Shown here: piece by piece, positions 1-8,391 of the stretch | How positions within the stretch are numbered: position 1 is the first letter of the stretch | How the letters are laid out: every line of letters starts with the position of its first letter | Origin: CAVPMN01 sp963706425 | GTDB taxonomy: Bacteria > Actinomycetota > Acidimicrobiia > Acidimicrobiales > Acidimicrobilacustridaceae | DNA length: 64,000 nucleotides | Direction of reading: 5' to 3' | Assembly (NCBI GenBank): GCA_963706425.1 | Contig: CAVPMN010000020.1 | Coordinates: 1-64,000, forward strand | The notes under the pieces: model-generated | What the model was told of the DNA's origin: nothing | Database searches by the model: none | Seen by the model: the letters and a program-made list of their open reading frames with translations, nothing else | Translations under genes and position numbers: made by a program

Positions 1-129
1 CTGGTGCCCGCGCCGGCGTCGCTGATCGCCCTGCACCCGGTGAGCACCGACGTCAACAGCGTGCGCAACCGGGGCAGTCACCTGGTCGACGAGGTCGACC
101 CCGCCGGTCCCCAAGGCACGCTCCTTTGA
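1..129 (+). CDS. C-terminal fragment of an unidentified protein
   Basis: The window opens inside a reading frame of 43 codons ending in TGA at 127-129. The stop overlaps the TTG start of the next gene by four bases, so the two are probably translationally coupled. The visible tail is hydrophilic and ends GPQGTLL. No family can be assigned from it. Coupling to a DUF2079 gene suggests an envelope or membrane function, but that is inference only. Confidence 0.5.
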   Translation: MVPAPASLIALHPVSTDVNSVRNRGSHLVDEVDPAGPQGTLL

Positions 130-1625
130 CCGCGACTCTCCGGCGGCGCGTCGACAACGTCGTGCTCCGCTGGCAGGCCCGCCTCGACAGCGAGTGGGTC
201 GACCGCGTGCTGCCCTGGCTCATCGCCGCAGGCCTGTTCGTGTGGCTGGCGGCGCTGTCGCTCGCCACGGCCCGTTCCTTGGAAGGCACGGTGGACCTGA
301 CCGCCTACACGCAGGCGGCCTGGAACATCCGAGAGGGCAACTCGCCCGTGCTCACGGTCACCGACGGCGTGCACCTGCTCGCCCAGCAGGCCGCGTTCGC
401 GTTCTACCCGATGGTGGGTGTCACCTTCGTGCTGCCGATCATCCCGGGGCTGCTGGTGCTGCAGTCGGCCATCCTGGCGGTGGCCGTGGTGCCGTTGTGG
501 CGGATCGCACGCCGGCTGGCCAACCTGCACGTCGGCGCGGCGGGCACGCTCGTGTTCGTCTACGCGCTCTATCCGGTGATGCACAACCTCAACCTCGACG
601 GGTTCCACCCGGAGGTCATCGGGGTGCCAGGCCTCTTGGCGGCGTCCTACTTCGCGCTCAACGGGCGCTGGCGTTGGTTCGCCCTCTGCGCGGTGGTGGT
701 CATGGCGTCGCGAGCCGACTTCGGTCTGGCCATCGCCGGCATCGGCGGTCTCCTGATCGTCGAAGGTCGTCGCCGGGCGGGCCTGGCCACCATCGTCGCC
801 GGTCTCGGGTGGACCCTCGTCGCTGCTCTGTTCGTCCAGCCGCACTTCGGCGATGGCAGCTTCCCGCACCTCGAGGCGTTCGACGCGTTCGGCAGCTCAC
901 CTGCGGGCGTCGCCTGGGGCATGGTGAGCCATCCCGTCGACGTCCTCAGCCGGTTGTTCAGCGAGCAGAACTTCAGCCTGTTCGTCACCCTCTTCGCGCC
1001 CGTGGTGTTCCTGCCAGTGCTCGCCCCGCGCTACCTCCTGCCGGTGTTGCCGTTGCAGCTGCTCTATCTGGTGGCCGACGTCCCTGAGGAGGCGGTGTTC
1101 GGTCAGCAGACGGTCGCCATCACCGCGTTCGTGTTCCTCGCCACGGCCATGGCGCTCAGTCGCATCGGGCGGCTGGGCGTGGAGAAGATCACGGTCGATC
1201 GCCGGCTGCTCGGTGCGCTGCTGCTGGCCGGCACGGTGTTCTTCGTGCGGGATGCCGCCAGCTCGCCCTATCGAGAGCCCTGGGACTGGGGGAGTCAGGA
1301 CGACGTCGATGCCGCCAGGCTCGAGGCCCGCGATCTCATCGCCGATGGAGCGTCGGTGCGAGCCTCCGAGTCGATGCTCCAGGTGCTCGCCGAGCGGCAG
1401 GACCTCTATCCGCTCGAGCTCGGCGACCGACCCGATGTGGCGGGGGCGGCGAGCGGCGTCGACGTCGTGGTGCTCGACGAGCAGGAGACCGCCGCGTGGG
1501 ACGACATCGACCGACGGGTCTTCCGACTGGGCATGGAGACCCTGGGCTACTCCGTGGTGCTCGATCGGGAAGGCATCGTCGTGTTCGCCCGGCCCCCGGA
1601 CGACGGGGGGCAGACCGACGGCTGA
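126..1625 (+). CDS. DUF2079 family polytopic membrane protein
   Basis: This 499-residue protein has about ten hydrophobic segments between residues 28 and 375, followed by a soluble C-terminal domain of about 120 residues. The order fits DUF2079 predicted membrane proteins. The conserved first-loop pattern is present: a DLTAYTQAAWNI stretch, then an HxxFHPE-like LDGFHPEVIGVP around residues 160-170. DUF2079 proteins resemble GT-C glycosyltransferase folds, but their activity is not established. The start is TTG at 126, overlapping the upstream stop (TTGA). The gene converges end to end with the HIT gene, whose stop begins on the next base. No frameshift is seen. Confidence 0.8.
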   Translation: MTATLRRRVDNVVLRWQARLDSEWVDRVLPWLIAAGLFVWLAALSLATARSLEGTVDLTAYTQAAWNIREGNSPVLTVTDGVHLLAQQAAFAFYPMVGVTFVLPIIPGLLVLQSAILAVAVVPLWRIARRLANLHVGAAGTLVFVYALYPVMHNLNLDGFHPEVIGVPGLLAASYFALNGRWRWFALCAVVVMASRADFGLAIAGIGGLLIVEGRRRAGLATIVAGLGWTLVAALFVQPHFGDGSFPHLEAFDAFGSSPAGVAWGMVSHPVDVLSRLFSEQNFSLFVTLFAPVVFLPVLAPRYLLPVLPLQLLYLVADVPEEAVFGQQTVAITAFVFLATAMALSRIGRLGVEKITVDRRLLGALLLAGTVFFVRDAASSPYREPWDWGSQDDVDAARLEARDLIADGASVRASESMLQVLAERQDLYPLELGDRPDVAGAASGVDVVVLDEQETAAWDDIDRRVFRLGMETLGYSVVLDREGIVVFARPPDDGGQTDG

Positions 1626-2036
1626 TCAGGCGAGGTCGGTGGTGCCGAGCGCCTCGCGCAGGAGCTCAGCGGCCCGATCGAGCTCGGCCGGGTCGGGATC
1701 GGCAGCTGCGTTGGAGAAGTCGAGATCGTGCACGCCCCGGATCGGCACCACGTGCAGATGGGTGTGCGGCACCTCGAGCCCGGCGATCATGAGCCCCACT
1801 CGCACGGGCTCGAAGACCGCCTGCTGGGCGGCGGCGACGCGTCGCGACACCTGCATGAGGTGACCGACCAGCTCGTCGTCGAGGTCGATCCAGTGGTCGA
1901 CCTCGACGATCGGCACCACCAGGGTGTGGCCCGGTTGCAGCGGGTTGATCGACAGGAAGGCCACCGCCTGCTCGTCTCGCCAGACGAACCGACCGGGCAG
2001 TTCCCCGTTGATGATGCGGGTGAAGATGGTGGCCAT
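1626..2036 (-). CDS. HIT family nucleotide-binding hydrolase
   Basis: The 136-residue protein is the normal size for a HIT domain. It carries the histidine-triad signature HTHLHVVP near residue 92, preceded by the N-terminal IxNGELP and NPLQPGHTLVVP segments typical of the Hint/HinT branch. Such proteins hydrolyse nucleoside phosphoramidates or AMP-linked substrates in the cytosol. The ATG at 2036 gives a short conserved N terminus (ATIFTRIINGE). It is divergent from the phosphatidyltransferase gene 62 bp away. The substrate cannot be told from sequence. Confidence 0.9.
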   Translation of the reverse strand: MATIFTRIINGELPGRFVWRDEQAVAFLSINPLQPGHTLVVPIVEVDHWIDLDDELVGHLMQVSRRVAAAQQAVFEPVRVGLMIAGLEVPHTHLHVVPIRGVHDLDFSNAAADPDPAELDRAAELLREALGTTDLA

Positions 2037-2085
2037 CGTGGGTCGGACCTCGGGGGAGATGGAACGAGCGCGTCGCCGAGGATCG

Positions 2086-2091
2086 TAGGCT
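2086..2091 (+). promoter_or_regulatory. -10 box (TAGGCT) of the phosphatidyltransferase gene
   Basis: A TANNNT hexamer lies 7 nt before the GTG start at 2099, which fits leaderless transcription. The same arrangement recurs at many genes in this window. Confidence 0.5.
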
Positions 2092-2098
2092 GGCCGAC

Positions 2099-2779
2099 GT
2101 GGCGACGCCCGACCCAGCGTTCGGCGACGAGGAATCGGGGCCCTCGTCCGAACCCGATCCGCCGAGCGACCACACGGGCGCCCGCGCCGATCGCATCGCC
2201 ACCGTCCCCAATGCCGTCACGCTCGTGCGGCTGCTCTGCCTGCCCGTCTATCTGTGGCTGCTCCTCGGGATCGACGACCGGCTGGCCGCAGCCGGCCTGC
2301 TCGCCGTGCTCGGGGCCACCGACTTCGTCGACGGCTACATCGCCCGACGCTTCGACCAGGCGTCTGACCTCGGACGCATCCTCGACCCGGTCGCCGACCG
2401 CCTGCTCTTCTTCGTCGGCATCGGGGGCATCCTCGTGGTCGACGGCGCGCCCCGCTGGTTCTCGATCGTGGTGCTGGTCCGCGAGGCGTTGGTGGGAGGC
2501 ACGGCGGTGCTGCTCGCCCTCCTGGGGGCCAAGCGCATCGATGTCACCTGGTTCGGCAAGGCGGGCACCTTCGGGCTGATGGTGGCGTTCCCCCTCTTCC
2601 TCGCCGGCTCGAGCGATGCCGAGTTCGCCCCGCTGCTCGAGGTGCTGGCGTGGCTGGCCGCCATCCCCGGACTGATGTTCTCGCTCTACGCAGCGGGTCT
2701 CTACGTGCCGCTGGCCCGGCGGGCGCTGCGCGAGGGTCGAGCCGAGCGTGCGGTGTCGGCCGGCGGAGCGAACGGGTAG
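2099..2779 (+). CDS. CDP-alcohol phosphatidyltransferase
   Basis: The 226-residue membrane protein carries the full CDP-alcohol phosphotransferase signature, DG-x2-AR-x8-G-x3-D-x3-D, in DFVDGYIARRFDQASDLG and the following RILDPVADR (about residues 80-106). It has five to six hydrophobic helices and a polar N terminus of about 35 residues. Enzymes of this type transfer a phosphatidyl group from CDP-diacylglycerol to an alcohol such as glycerol phosphate or inositol phosphate. PgsA-like phosphatidylglycerophosphate synthase is the likeliest subtype, but the acceptor is not decided by these motifs. The GTG start at 2099 is supported by the adjacent -10 box. The next gene follows after 12 bases. 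Confidence 0.85.
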   Translation: MATPDPAFGDEESGPSSEPDPPSDHTGARADRIATVPNAVTLVRLLCLPVYLWLLLGIDDRLAAAGLLAVLGATDFVDGYIARRFDQASDLGRILDPVADRLLFFVGIGGILVVDGAPRWFSIVVLVREALVGGTAVLLALLGAKRIDVTWFGKAGTFGLMVAFPLFLAGSSDAEFAPLLEVLAWLAAIPGLMFSLYAAGLYVPLARRALREGRAERAVSAGGANG

Positions 2780-2782
2780 GTT
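2777..2782 (+). promoter_or_regulatory. -10 box (TAGGTT) of the ManC-like gene
   Basis: The hexamer overlaps the stop codon of the upstream gene and ends 9 nt before the ATG at 2792. This fits a separate leaderless promoter inside the operon. Confidence 0.45.
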
Positions 2783-2791
2783 GCAGGGACG

Positions 2792-5278
2792 ATGAAGGCA
2801 GTGATCATGGCCGGAGGTGAGGGCACGCGGCTGCGCCCCCTCACCTCCAACGCACCCAAGCCGATGCTCCCGCTCGTGAACCGGCCGATGATGGAACACG
2901 TCATCCGGTTGCTCGACGAGCACGGCATCAACGAGATCGTCGTCACGGTGGCGTTCCTCGCCAACTCGATCCGCAACTACTTCGGCGATGGCAGCGAGTT
3001 CGGTGTCGACATCGTCTACGCCACCGAGGAGACCCCGCTCGGCACCGCCGGCTCGGTGCGCAACGCCATGGAGTTCCTCGACGAGCGATTCCTCGTCATC
3101 TCGGGCGACGTGCTCACCGACATCGACCTCGGCGCGATCGTGCGCTTCCACGAGGAGAAGAAGGCGCTGGCCACCATCGGGCTGGCGCACGTCGAGAACC
3201 CCCTCGAGTTCGGCATCGTGATCACCGAGGACGACGGCTCCATCGAGCGCTTCCTCGAGAAGCCCACCTGGGGCCAGGTGTTCAGCGACACCATCAACAC
3301 CGGCATCTTCGTGCTCGAACCCGAGATCTTCGACTACATCGAGCCCGATCGATCCGTCGACTTCTCGGGCGAAGTGTTCCCCAAGCTGCTCGAGGAGAAG
3401 CGGCCCCTCTACGGGGCGGTCATCGAGGGCTACTGGGAGGACGTGGGCACCCTCGAGGCCTACGTGAGCGCCCACAAGGACATCCTCGACGGCAAGGTGA
3501 AGGTCGACGTTCCCGGATTCGAGATGACCCCCGGCGTGTGGATCGGCGAGGGCGCCGACGTGCACCCCGACGCCAAGATCACCGGACCGGCCGTGGTGGG
3601 GGAGAACTGCCGCCTCGAGGCCGGCGCCGCGCTCGGGCAGTACAGCGTGCTCGGCACCAACGTGCGCATGCGCAGCGAGGCTTCGCTCGAGCGATCGGTG
3701 GTGCACGACAACGCCTACCTCGGCGAGAGCGTGCGCCTGCGAGGAACCGTCGTCGGCCGCTCGTGCGACATCCGCAACGGTGTGCGCACCGAGGAAGGCG
3801 TGGTGCTCGGCGACGAGTGCTTCGTCGGCGACGACGCGTTGCTGGCCTCGGGCGTGAAGGTTTATCCCTTCAAGACCATCGAAGCCGGCGCGGTCGTCAA
3901 CAGCTCGATCGTGTGGGAGTCGAGAGGGGCGCGCAGCCTGTTCGGCAAGGGCGGCATCTCCGGGCTCTCCAACGTCGACATCACTCCCGAGTTCGCCACC
4001 CGGGTGGCCATGGCCTACGGCAGCACCCTCAAGAAGGGCCAGCGGGTCATCACCTCGCGCGACTCGAGCCGGTCGGCGCGCATGCTCAAGCGCTCGATGA
4101 TGGCCGGTCTCAACGCGGTGGGTGTGTCGGTGGAAGACCTCGAGGTGGCATCGATCCCCGTCGGGCGCTTCATCATCCGGCGCCCCTCCGATGTGGGCGG
4201 TTTCACGATCCGGCTGAAGAACGACGACTTCCAGTCGGTCATCATCCGGTTCTTCGACTCCGACGGGCTCGACATCACCGAAGACACCCAACGCAAGATC
4301 GAGCGGCTGTTCAATCGGGAGGACTTCCGCCGGGTGTTCCCGGGCGAGATCGGCGACATCGGGTTCGCGCCGAGGGCGCTCGAGCACTACGCCACCGCCC
4401 TCGAGTCGACCGTCGACATCGACACCATCCGATCCCGCAACTTCAAGGTGGTCATCGACTACGCCTACGGGTCGACCTCGTTCGCCATGCCCAACGTGCT
4501 CGCCAAGCTCGGGCTCGACGTGCTGGCCGTGAACCCGTTCGTGTCGACCGCGGGCGTGCTCAGGGACAACCTGCACGGCCATGCAGAGGCAGTCGGCAAC
4601 CTGGTGCGTACCTCCGGGTCGCAGCTGGGTGGAGTGATCGACCCCGACGGTGAGCGCCTCATTCTCATCGACGACAGCGGCCACGTCCTCACCGACGAGG
4701 AGGCGCTGCTGTCGATCCTGCGCCTGTTGCGGGGCAAGCTCCACGGCGACCGGGTGGCGCTGCCGGTGTCGGTCACCACGCAGGCCGAGCAGATCGTCGC
4801 CGAGGGCGGCGCGGCGGTGCGCTGGACGAAGCTGTCGACCTCCGCGCTGATGGATGCCTCCACCGAGCCCGGCGTGGGCTTCGCCGGCAACGAGCACGGC
4901 AACTTCATCCTGCCCGGGTTCCTGCCTGGCTTCGACGCGTCGGCCACCTTCGTGAAGGTGCTCGACCTGCTCGCCCACCAGCAGGTGCAGCTGTCCGCGG
5001 TGGTCGCCGACCTGCCACGCGTGCACGTGGTGCACGAGACCGTGGTGACGCCGTGGGACCAGAAGGGCACCGTCATGCGCTCGTTGATGGAGCAGAGCAA
5101 GGATCGCGAGGTGCTGCTCGTCGACGGGGTGAAGGTGATGCACGACGGCGGCTGGGCGCTGGCGCTACCCGACCCCGAGGATCCGGTGACCCATGTGTGG
5201 GCGGAGGGCTCGAGCGACGCCGAGGCCCGCCGGCTGGCGGAGGAGTACAGCCGCCGCATCCGCCAGATGGTCCGCTGA
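2792..5278 (+). CDS. Nucleotidyltransferase / left-handed beta-helix / degenerate phosphomannomutase fusion
   Basis: The protein has 828 residues in three parts. Residues 1-235 form a sugar-phosphate nucleotidyltransferase with the GEGTRLRPLT loop and KPM(L)PLVNRPM, likely making GDP-mannose or a related NDP-sugar. Residues 250-370 are hexapeptide (LbH) repeats. Residues 390-828 follow the phosphomannomutase fold, but the catalytic TASHNP segment is replaced by RLKNDD within GGFTIRLKNDDFQS, so the phosphoserine is absent. The metal loop DPDGDR is altered to DPDGER. The mutase half is therefore probably non-catalytic and may be regulatory. Similar fusions are known in actinobacteria and cyanobacteria. 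The start ATG has a clear -10 box. Confidence 0.85.
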   Translation: MKAVIMAGGEGTRLRPLTSNAPKPMLPLVNRPMMEHVIRLLDEHGINEIVVTVAFLANSIRNYFGDGSEFGVDIVYATEETPLGTAGSVRNAMEFLDERFLVISGDVLTDIDLGAIVRFHEEKKALATIGLAHVENPLEFGIVITEDDGSIERFLEKPTWGQVFSDTINTGIFVLEPEIFDYIEPDRSVDFSGEVFPKLLEEKRPLYGAVIEGYWEDVGTLEAYVSAHKDILDGKVKVDVPGFEMTPGVWIGEGADVHPDAKITGPAVVGENCRLEAGAALGQYSVLGTNVRMRSEASLERSVVHDNAYLGESVRLRGTVVGRSCDIRNGVRTEEGVVLGDECFVGDDALLASGVKVYPFKTIEAGAVVNSSIVWESRGARSLFGKGGISGLSNVDITPEFATRVAMAYGSTLKKGQRVITSRDSSRSARMLKRSMMAGLNAVGVSVEDLEVASIPVGRFIIRRPSDVGGFTIRLKNDDFQSVIIRFFDSDGLDITEDTQRKIERLFNREDFRRVFPGEIGDIGFAPRALEHYATALESTVDIDTIRSRNFKVVIDYAYGSTSFAMPNVLAKLGLDVLAVNPFVSTAGVLRDNLHGHAEAVGNLVRTSGSQLGGVIDPDGERLILIDDSGHVLTDEEALLSILRLLRGKLHGDRVALPVSVTTQAEQIVAEGGAAVRWTKLSTSALMDASTEPGVGFAGNEHGNFILPGFLPGFDASATFVKVLDLLAHQQVQLSAVVADLPRVHVVHETVVTPWDQKGTVMRSLMEQSKDREVLLVDGVKVMHDGGWALALPDPEDPVTHVWAEGSSDAEARRLAEEYSRRIRQMVR

Positions 5279-5378
5279 CGGCGGGAGGCACGCCGGCAGA
5301 GAAGGGACTGACGGCGGGGGGCACGCCGGCAGAGACGACGGCGGGGGCACGCCGCAGGAGGCTGACGGCGGGCGAACC
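5276..5378. repeat. Tandem GC-rich hairpin repeat, about 3.5 units
   Basis: Units beginning TGACGGCGGG start at 5276, 5309, about 5337 and 5363, with spacings of 33, 28 and 26 bp. The first two are nearly identical and end in CACGCCGGCAGAG. The last is truncated. Each full unit can fold through GGCG...CGCC. The array lies between the ManC-like gene and gcvH. It shares its GCCGGCAGAG ending with the tandem repeat at 40643-40708. Confidence 0.7.
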
Positions 5379-5411
5379 CTCTCGCAGATGTTGAGGGTTG
5401 GCCTGATCGGG

Positions 5412-5417
5412 TAGCGT
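5412..5417 (+). promoter_or_regulatory. -10 box (TAGCGT) of gcvH
   Basis: The hexamer lies 8 nt upstream of the gcvH ATG. A weak TTGAGG is found 15 bp further upstream as a possible -35 element. Confidence 0.5.
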
Positions 5418-5425
5418 GCGGGGCC

Positions 5426-5806
5426 ATGGAGTTCCCCGACGACCTGCGCTACTCGACGGACCACGAGTGGGTTCGTGCCGAAGGCGGCATGGCGCGGGTC
5501 GGCATCACCGATTACGCGCAGGACGCGCTGGGCGACGTGGTCTACGTCGAGGTGCCCGAGGTCGGGGCCACGGTGACCGCGGGCGACAAGATCAGCGAGG
5601 TCGAGTCGACCAAATCGGTGAGCGACATCTACGCGCCGGTGTCGGGCACGGTGGTCGAGGTCAACGGCGAGCTGGGCGACGCACCCGAGCAGCTCAACAG
5701 CGATCCCTATGGTGAAGGCTGGATCTGTGTGATCCGCCCCGACGACCCCGCCCAGGTCGAGGCGCTCCTGGCCGCCGAGGCCTATCAATCGCTCATCGAG
5801 GGCTGA
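5426..5806 (+). CDS. gcvH: Glycine cleavage system H protein
   Basis: The 126-residue lipoyl carrier protein shuttles the aminomethyl group between the P, T and L proteins of glycine cleavage. The lipoylation lysine is visible in ISEVESTKSVSDIYAPVSG (about residue 64), and the N-terminal RYSTDHEWVR is typical. Length is normal. gcvH is not next to gcvT (10496) or gcvP (11586) but heads the FHA-MerR-BFN-MerR cluster, as in Mycobacterium (Rv1826-Rv1830). No riboswitch precedes it. Confidence 0.95.
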   Translation: MEFPDDLRYSTDHEWVRAEGGMARVGITDYAQDALGDVVYVEVPEVGATVTAGDKISEVESTKSVSDIYAPVSGTVVEVNGELGDAPEQLNSDPYGEGWICVIRPDDPAQVEALLAAEAYQSLIEG

Positions 5807-5816
5807 GGACGGCGAC

Positions 5817-6305
5817 GTGGCCGAGATCTTCTGCAACAACTGCGGGCACCGCAATCCGCTCGGGTCGAACTTCTGCTCGTCGTGCGGCGCGGTCCTCGAG
5901 ACGCAAGATCCTGAGCACACCACCATCACCTTCCATCCCACCCTGCCGTCCGACCCGGTCGACGACGAGATGGCGGTCGAGATCGGCGAGGTGCCCGACG
6001 ACATGGGCGTACTGGTTGTGAAGCGGGGCCCGGCCGCCGGCTCGCGCTTCGCCCTCGACGCCCCGGTCACCACGGCCGGACGGCACCCCGACAGCGACAT
6101 CTTCCTCGACGACATCACGGTGTCGCGGCGCCATGCCGAGATCGTGCGGTCGGCCGACGGCTACCTCGCTCGCGACGCGGGTTCGCTCAACGGCACCTAC
6201 GTCAACCGCGAGCGCATCGAAGAGCGGGCCCTCGACAACGGCGACGAGCTGCAGATCGGCAAGTTCAAGCTGGTGTTCTTCCTCGGAGCGGGGCCCGCAG
6301 AGTGA
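5817..6305 (+). CDS. Zinc-ribbon FHA-domain protein (GarA-like)
   Basis: The 162-residue cytosolic protein begins with a zinc ribbon (CNNCGHRNPLGSNFCSSCGA, residues 6-25). An acidic linker follows, then an FHA domain at about residues 65-155. The phosphothreonine-binding signature GR-x-SRRHAEI and the SLNGTYVN loop are intact. Position after gcvH and before a MerR gene matches garA/odhI, the phosphorylation-dependent regulator of 2-oxoglutarate metabolism. The N-terminal ETTSV phosphorylation motif of GarA is not seen, so control by Ser/Thr kinases is uncertain. The GTG start at 5817 is 11 nt after gcvH, and the stop overlaps the next start. Confidence 0.85.
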   Translation: MAEIFCNNCGHRNPLGSNFCSSCGAVLETQDPEHTTITFHPTLPSDPVDDEMAVEIGEVPDDMGVLVVKRGPAAGSRFALDAPVTTAGRHPDSDIFLDDITVSRRHAEIVRSADGYLARDAGSLNGTYVNRERIEERALDNGDELQIGKFKLVFFLGAGPAE

Positions 6306-7210
6306 GCACGGTGAACGATCGCAGCCATCTCTCGATCGGTGAGGTGCTCAGCCTCCTCCAAGACGAGTTCCCCGACATCACCATCTCGAAGATCCGCTTC
6401 CTCGAGAGCCAGGGGCTGCTCGATCCCGAGCGCACACCCTCGGGCTATCGCAAGTTCTACGAGCCCGACATCGAGCGACTGCGCTGGATCCTGCGCCAGC
6501 AGAAGGAGAACTTCCTCCCGCTCAAGGTCATCAAGGACCGGCTGGCCTCCGGCGAGCTCGACGATCCGACTCAGGTCGCGCCCGCCTTGTTCGACGACGA
6601 CCTCGCACCGAGCGCGGCGGCCACCGGGGCCGACACGAGCGACGACGGCAACACCGCTGCGCCCGTCGCCGAGCCGGCACCCAGCAAGTCGGCAGGCAAG
6701 GCCACCGCCAAGGCGAGCCCGGCCGCCGCCGCCGTGCCGAGCGAGGCGAAGCCGAGCGAGGGCGCCACCCGAAAGAGGAGCAGCCGCGCCCGTCAGGCCA
6801 ACTCGCTGCTCGACCCCGGAGAGACCTCGGTGAGCCTGTCGGTCGACGAGCTGGTGGCGGCGACCGGCCTCACCGCCCGTGCGGTCGGTGAGCTCGAGCG
6901 TTTCGGTCTCATCACGAGCCGCGAGCTCGGCAGCACCAGCTACTACGACGAGGACGCCCTGGTGGTGGCCCGTCTGGCGGCCGCGTTCCTGCGCCACGGC
7001 GTCGAGCCCCGGCACCTCCGCATGTACAAGGTGGCCGCCGAGCGCGAGGGTGGCGTGTTCGAGCAGCTCATCATGCCGCTGCTCAAGCAGCGCAACCCGG
7101 CCGCTCGCAGCCAGGCCCTCGATGTCCTGCAGGAGCTCGCCGGCCTCGGCGACCAGCTGCGCGGGGCCATGCTGCGCCAGGTGCTGCGGGAGTACCTCAA
7201 CCAGGGTTGA
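6302..7210 (+). CDS. MerR family regulator, FtsR/Rv1828-like
   Basis: The 302-residue protein has an N-terminal winged-helix MerR domain (residues 8-80, containing ISKIRFLESQGLLDPERTPSGYRKF). A low-complexity Ala/Ser/Thr linker spans about residues 85-165. A second MerR-like helical domain follows (residues 175-300, containing TGLTARAVGELERFGLI). This double layout is that of FtsR in Corynebacterium and Rv1828, which bind DNA near cell-division or central genes. The GTG start overlaps the FHA stop by four bases, so the two are coupled. Target genes are not known from the window. Confidence 0.8.
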   Translation: MSTVNDRSHLSIGEVLSLLQDEFPDITISKIRFLESQGLLDPERTPSGYRKFYEPDIERLRWILRQQKENFLPLKVIKDRLASGELDDPTQVAPALFDDDLAPSAAATGADTSDDGNTAAPVAEPAPSKSAGKATAKASPAAAAVPSEAKPSEGATRKRSSRARQANSLLDPGETSVSLSVDELVAATGLTARAVGELERFGLITSRELGSTSYYDEDALVVARLAAAFLRHGVEPRHLRMYKVAAEREGGVFEQLIMPLLKQRNPAARSQALDVLQELAGLGDQLRGAMLRQVLREYLNQG

Positions 7211-7223
7211 GGGCCCGACTCCG

Positions 7224-7808
7224 GTGGCGTCCGAGCCGGCAGTCCCCGAGGTGTTGGTCGATCAGGCCGGCTTGGTCGACGCGGTGGCCCGTCTGGCCCG
7301 CGACATCTCCGCGGAGCACGGCGACGACCTGGTGCTGGTGGCGGTGCTCAAGGGCAGTGTGCTTTTCCTGGCCGACTTGGTGCGCCGGCTCACCATCCGG
7401 CCCGCCATCGACTTCCTCGCCATCTCCTCGTACGCGCCCGACTCCGGACGGGTGCGCATGGTCAAGGACCTCGACCTCGACATCGCCGGGCGTCCGGTGC
7501 TGCTGGTGGAGGACATCGTCGATACCGGCCTGACCCTCGGCTACCTGCTGGGCGAGCTGGGACGACGCCAGCCTGCCTCTCTCGAGGTGTGCACGCTGCT
7601 CGACAAGCGGGTCCGCCGGATCCTGCCCACGCCGCTGCGTCATGTGGGCTTCGAGGTGCCCGACGTGTTCGTGCTCGGCTACGGGCTCGACTTCGCCGGC
7701 CGCTACCGCAACCTCGACCTGCTGGTGGCGGGCGATCCCCAGGCGCTGGCCGCCGATCCCGATGTCTACGTGCCCGCCCTCTACGGCCACCGGGCGGGCG
7801 ACCGGTAG
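7224..7808 (+). CDS. Hypoxanthine phosphoribosyltransferase-like protein
   Basis: The 194-residue type I phosphoribosyltransferase carries the PRPP-binding motif VLLVEDIVDTGLTL (about residue 93) and the substrate loop VLKGSVLFLADL near residue 43. A flexible-loop segment (ISSYAPDSGRVRMVKDLD) lies between them, and the C terminus has the VFVLGYGLDFAGRYRNL hallmark of Hpt/HGPRT. It probably salvages hypoxanthine or guanine to IMP or GMP. The GTG start at 7224 follows the MerR stop by 13 nt. This gene is an extra insertion compared with the mycobacterial gcvH-garA-MerR-BFN-MerR order. Confidence 0.85.
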   Translation: MASEPAVPEVLVDQAGLVDAVARLARDISAEHGDDLVLVAVLKGSVLFLADLVRRLTIRPAIDFLAISSYAPDSGRVRMVKDLDLDIAGRPVLLVEDIVDTGLTLGYLLGELGRRQPASLEVCTLLDKRVRRILPTPLRHVGFEVPDVFVLGYGLDFAGRYRNLDLLVAGDPQALAADPDVYVPALYGHRAGDR

Positions 7809-7846
7809 GCAACGGGTAGGCGACGCACACCCTGAGGTGGTCACGG

Positions 7847-7852
7847 TAGGGT
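7847..7852 (+). promoter_or_regulatory. -10 box (TAGGGT) of the BFN gene
   Basis: The hexamer lies 7 nt upstream of the ATG at 7860. It overlaps an alternative GTG at 7851, which favours the ATG as the start. Confidence 0.5.
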
Positions 7853-7859
7853 GCTCGCG

Positions 7860-8342
7860 ATGGTGGAGATGGAACTCGTCGCCGTGCGCATCGAGCTCCC
7901 TGGCAACACGCCCGTCGTGCTGTTGCGAGAGATGAGCGACGATCACCGGCTGCTGCCGATCTTCATCGGCCAGCCCGAAGCGACCGCCATCGCGTTCGCC
8001 ATCGACGGAGTGGTCACGCCCCGGCCGATGACCCACGACCTGATGAAGGACCTGCTCGACGAGGTCGGGGCGTCGGTCGAGAAGGTGGTGGTGACCGACC
8101 TGTCCGACGGCACCTTCTACGCCGAGATCGAGGTGAAGCTCGCCGACGCCACCCACCGGGTGTCGAGTCGCCCATCCGATGCCCTCGCCCTGGCATTGCG
8201 GGCGGGCTGTGCGATCTTCGCCGAGGAGAGCGTGCTCGACGAAGCCGGGCTGGTCGAGGAGTCGGCCGAGGAGAGCGAAGAGGTGGTCGAGAAGTTCCGC
8301 GAGTTCATCGACTCGGTGAACCCGGACGATTTCGCCTCCTGA
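7860..8342 (+). CDS. Bifunctional nuclease (BFN/DUF151) family protein
   Basis: The 160-residue protein matches the BFN domain. It has MELVAVRIEL at the N terminus, LPIFIGQPEATAIAFAIDG around residue 40, and the conserved RPSDALALALRAGCAIFAEE around residue 100-120. An acidic tail follows. Plant and thermophile members have reported DNase/RNase activity; the bacterial role is unclear. It is the Rv1829 equivalent in this cluster. The ATG at 7860 is chosen over GTG 7851 because of the -10 box. Confidence 0.85.
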   Translation: MVEMELVAVRIELPGNTPVVLLREMSDDHRLLPIFIGQPEATAIAFAIDGVVTPRPMTHDLMKDLLDEVGASVEKVVVTDLSDGTFYAEIEVKLADATHRVSSRPSDALALALRAGCAIFAEESVLDEAGLVEESAEESEEVVEKFREFIDSVNPDDFAS

Positions 8343-8391
8343 CCTGCACCTTTGCAGTCTCGACCTCGACGTGAGCCTGAGGTTCCGAGGT

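Noticed and set aside
1787..5143. Open frame of 1118 codons on the minus strand
   Set aside because: It lies opposite the phosphatidyltransferase and ManC-like genes, is rich in His/Arg/Glu/Val from antisense GC-rich codons, and shows no domain. The plus-strand genes have clear families.
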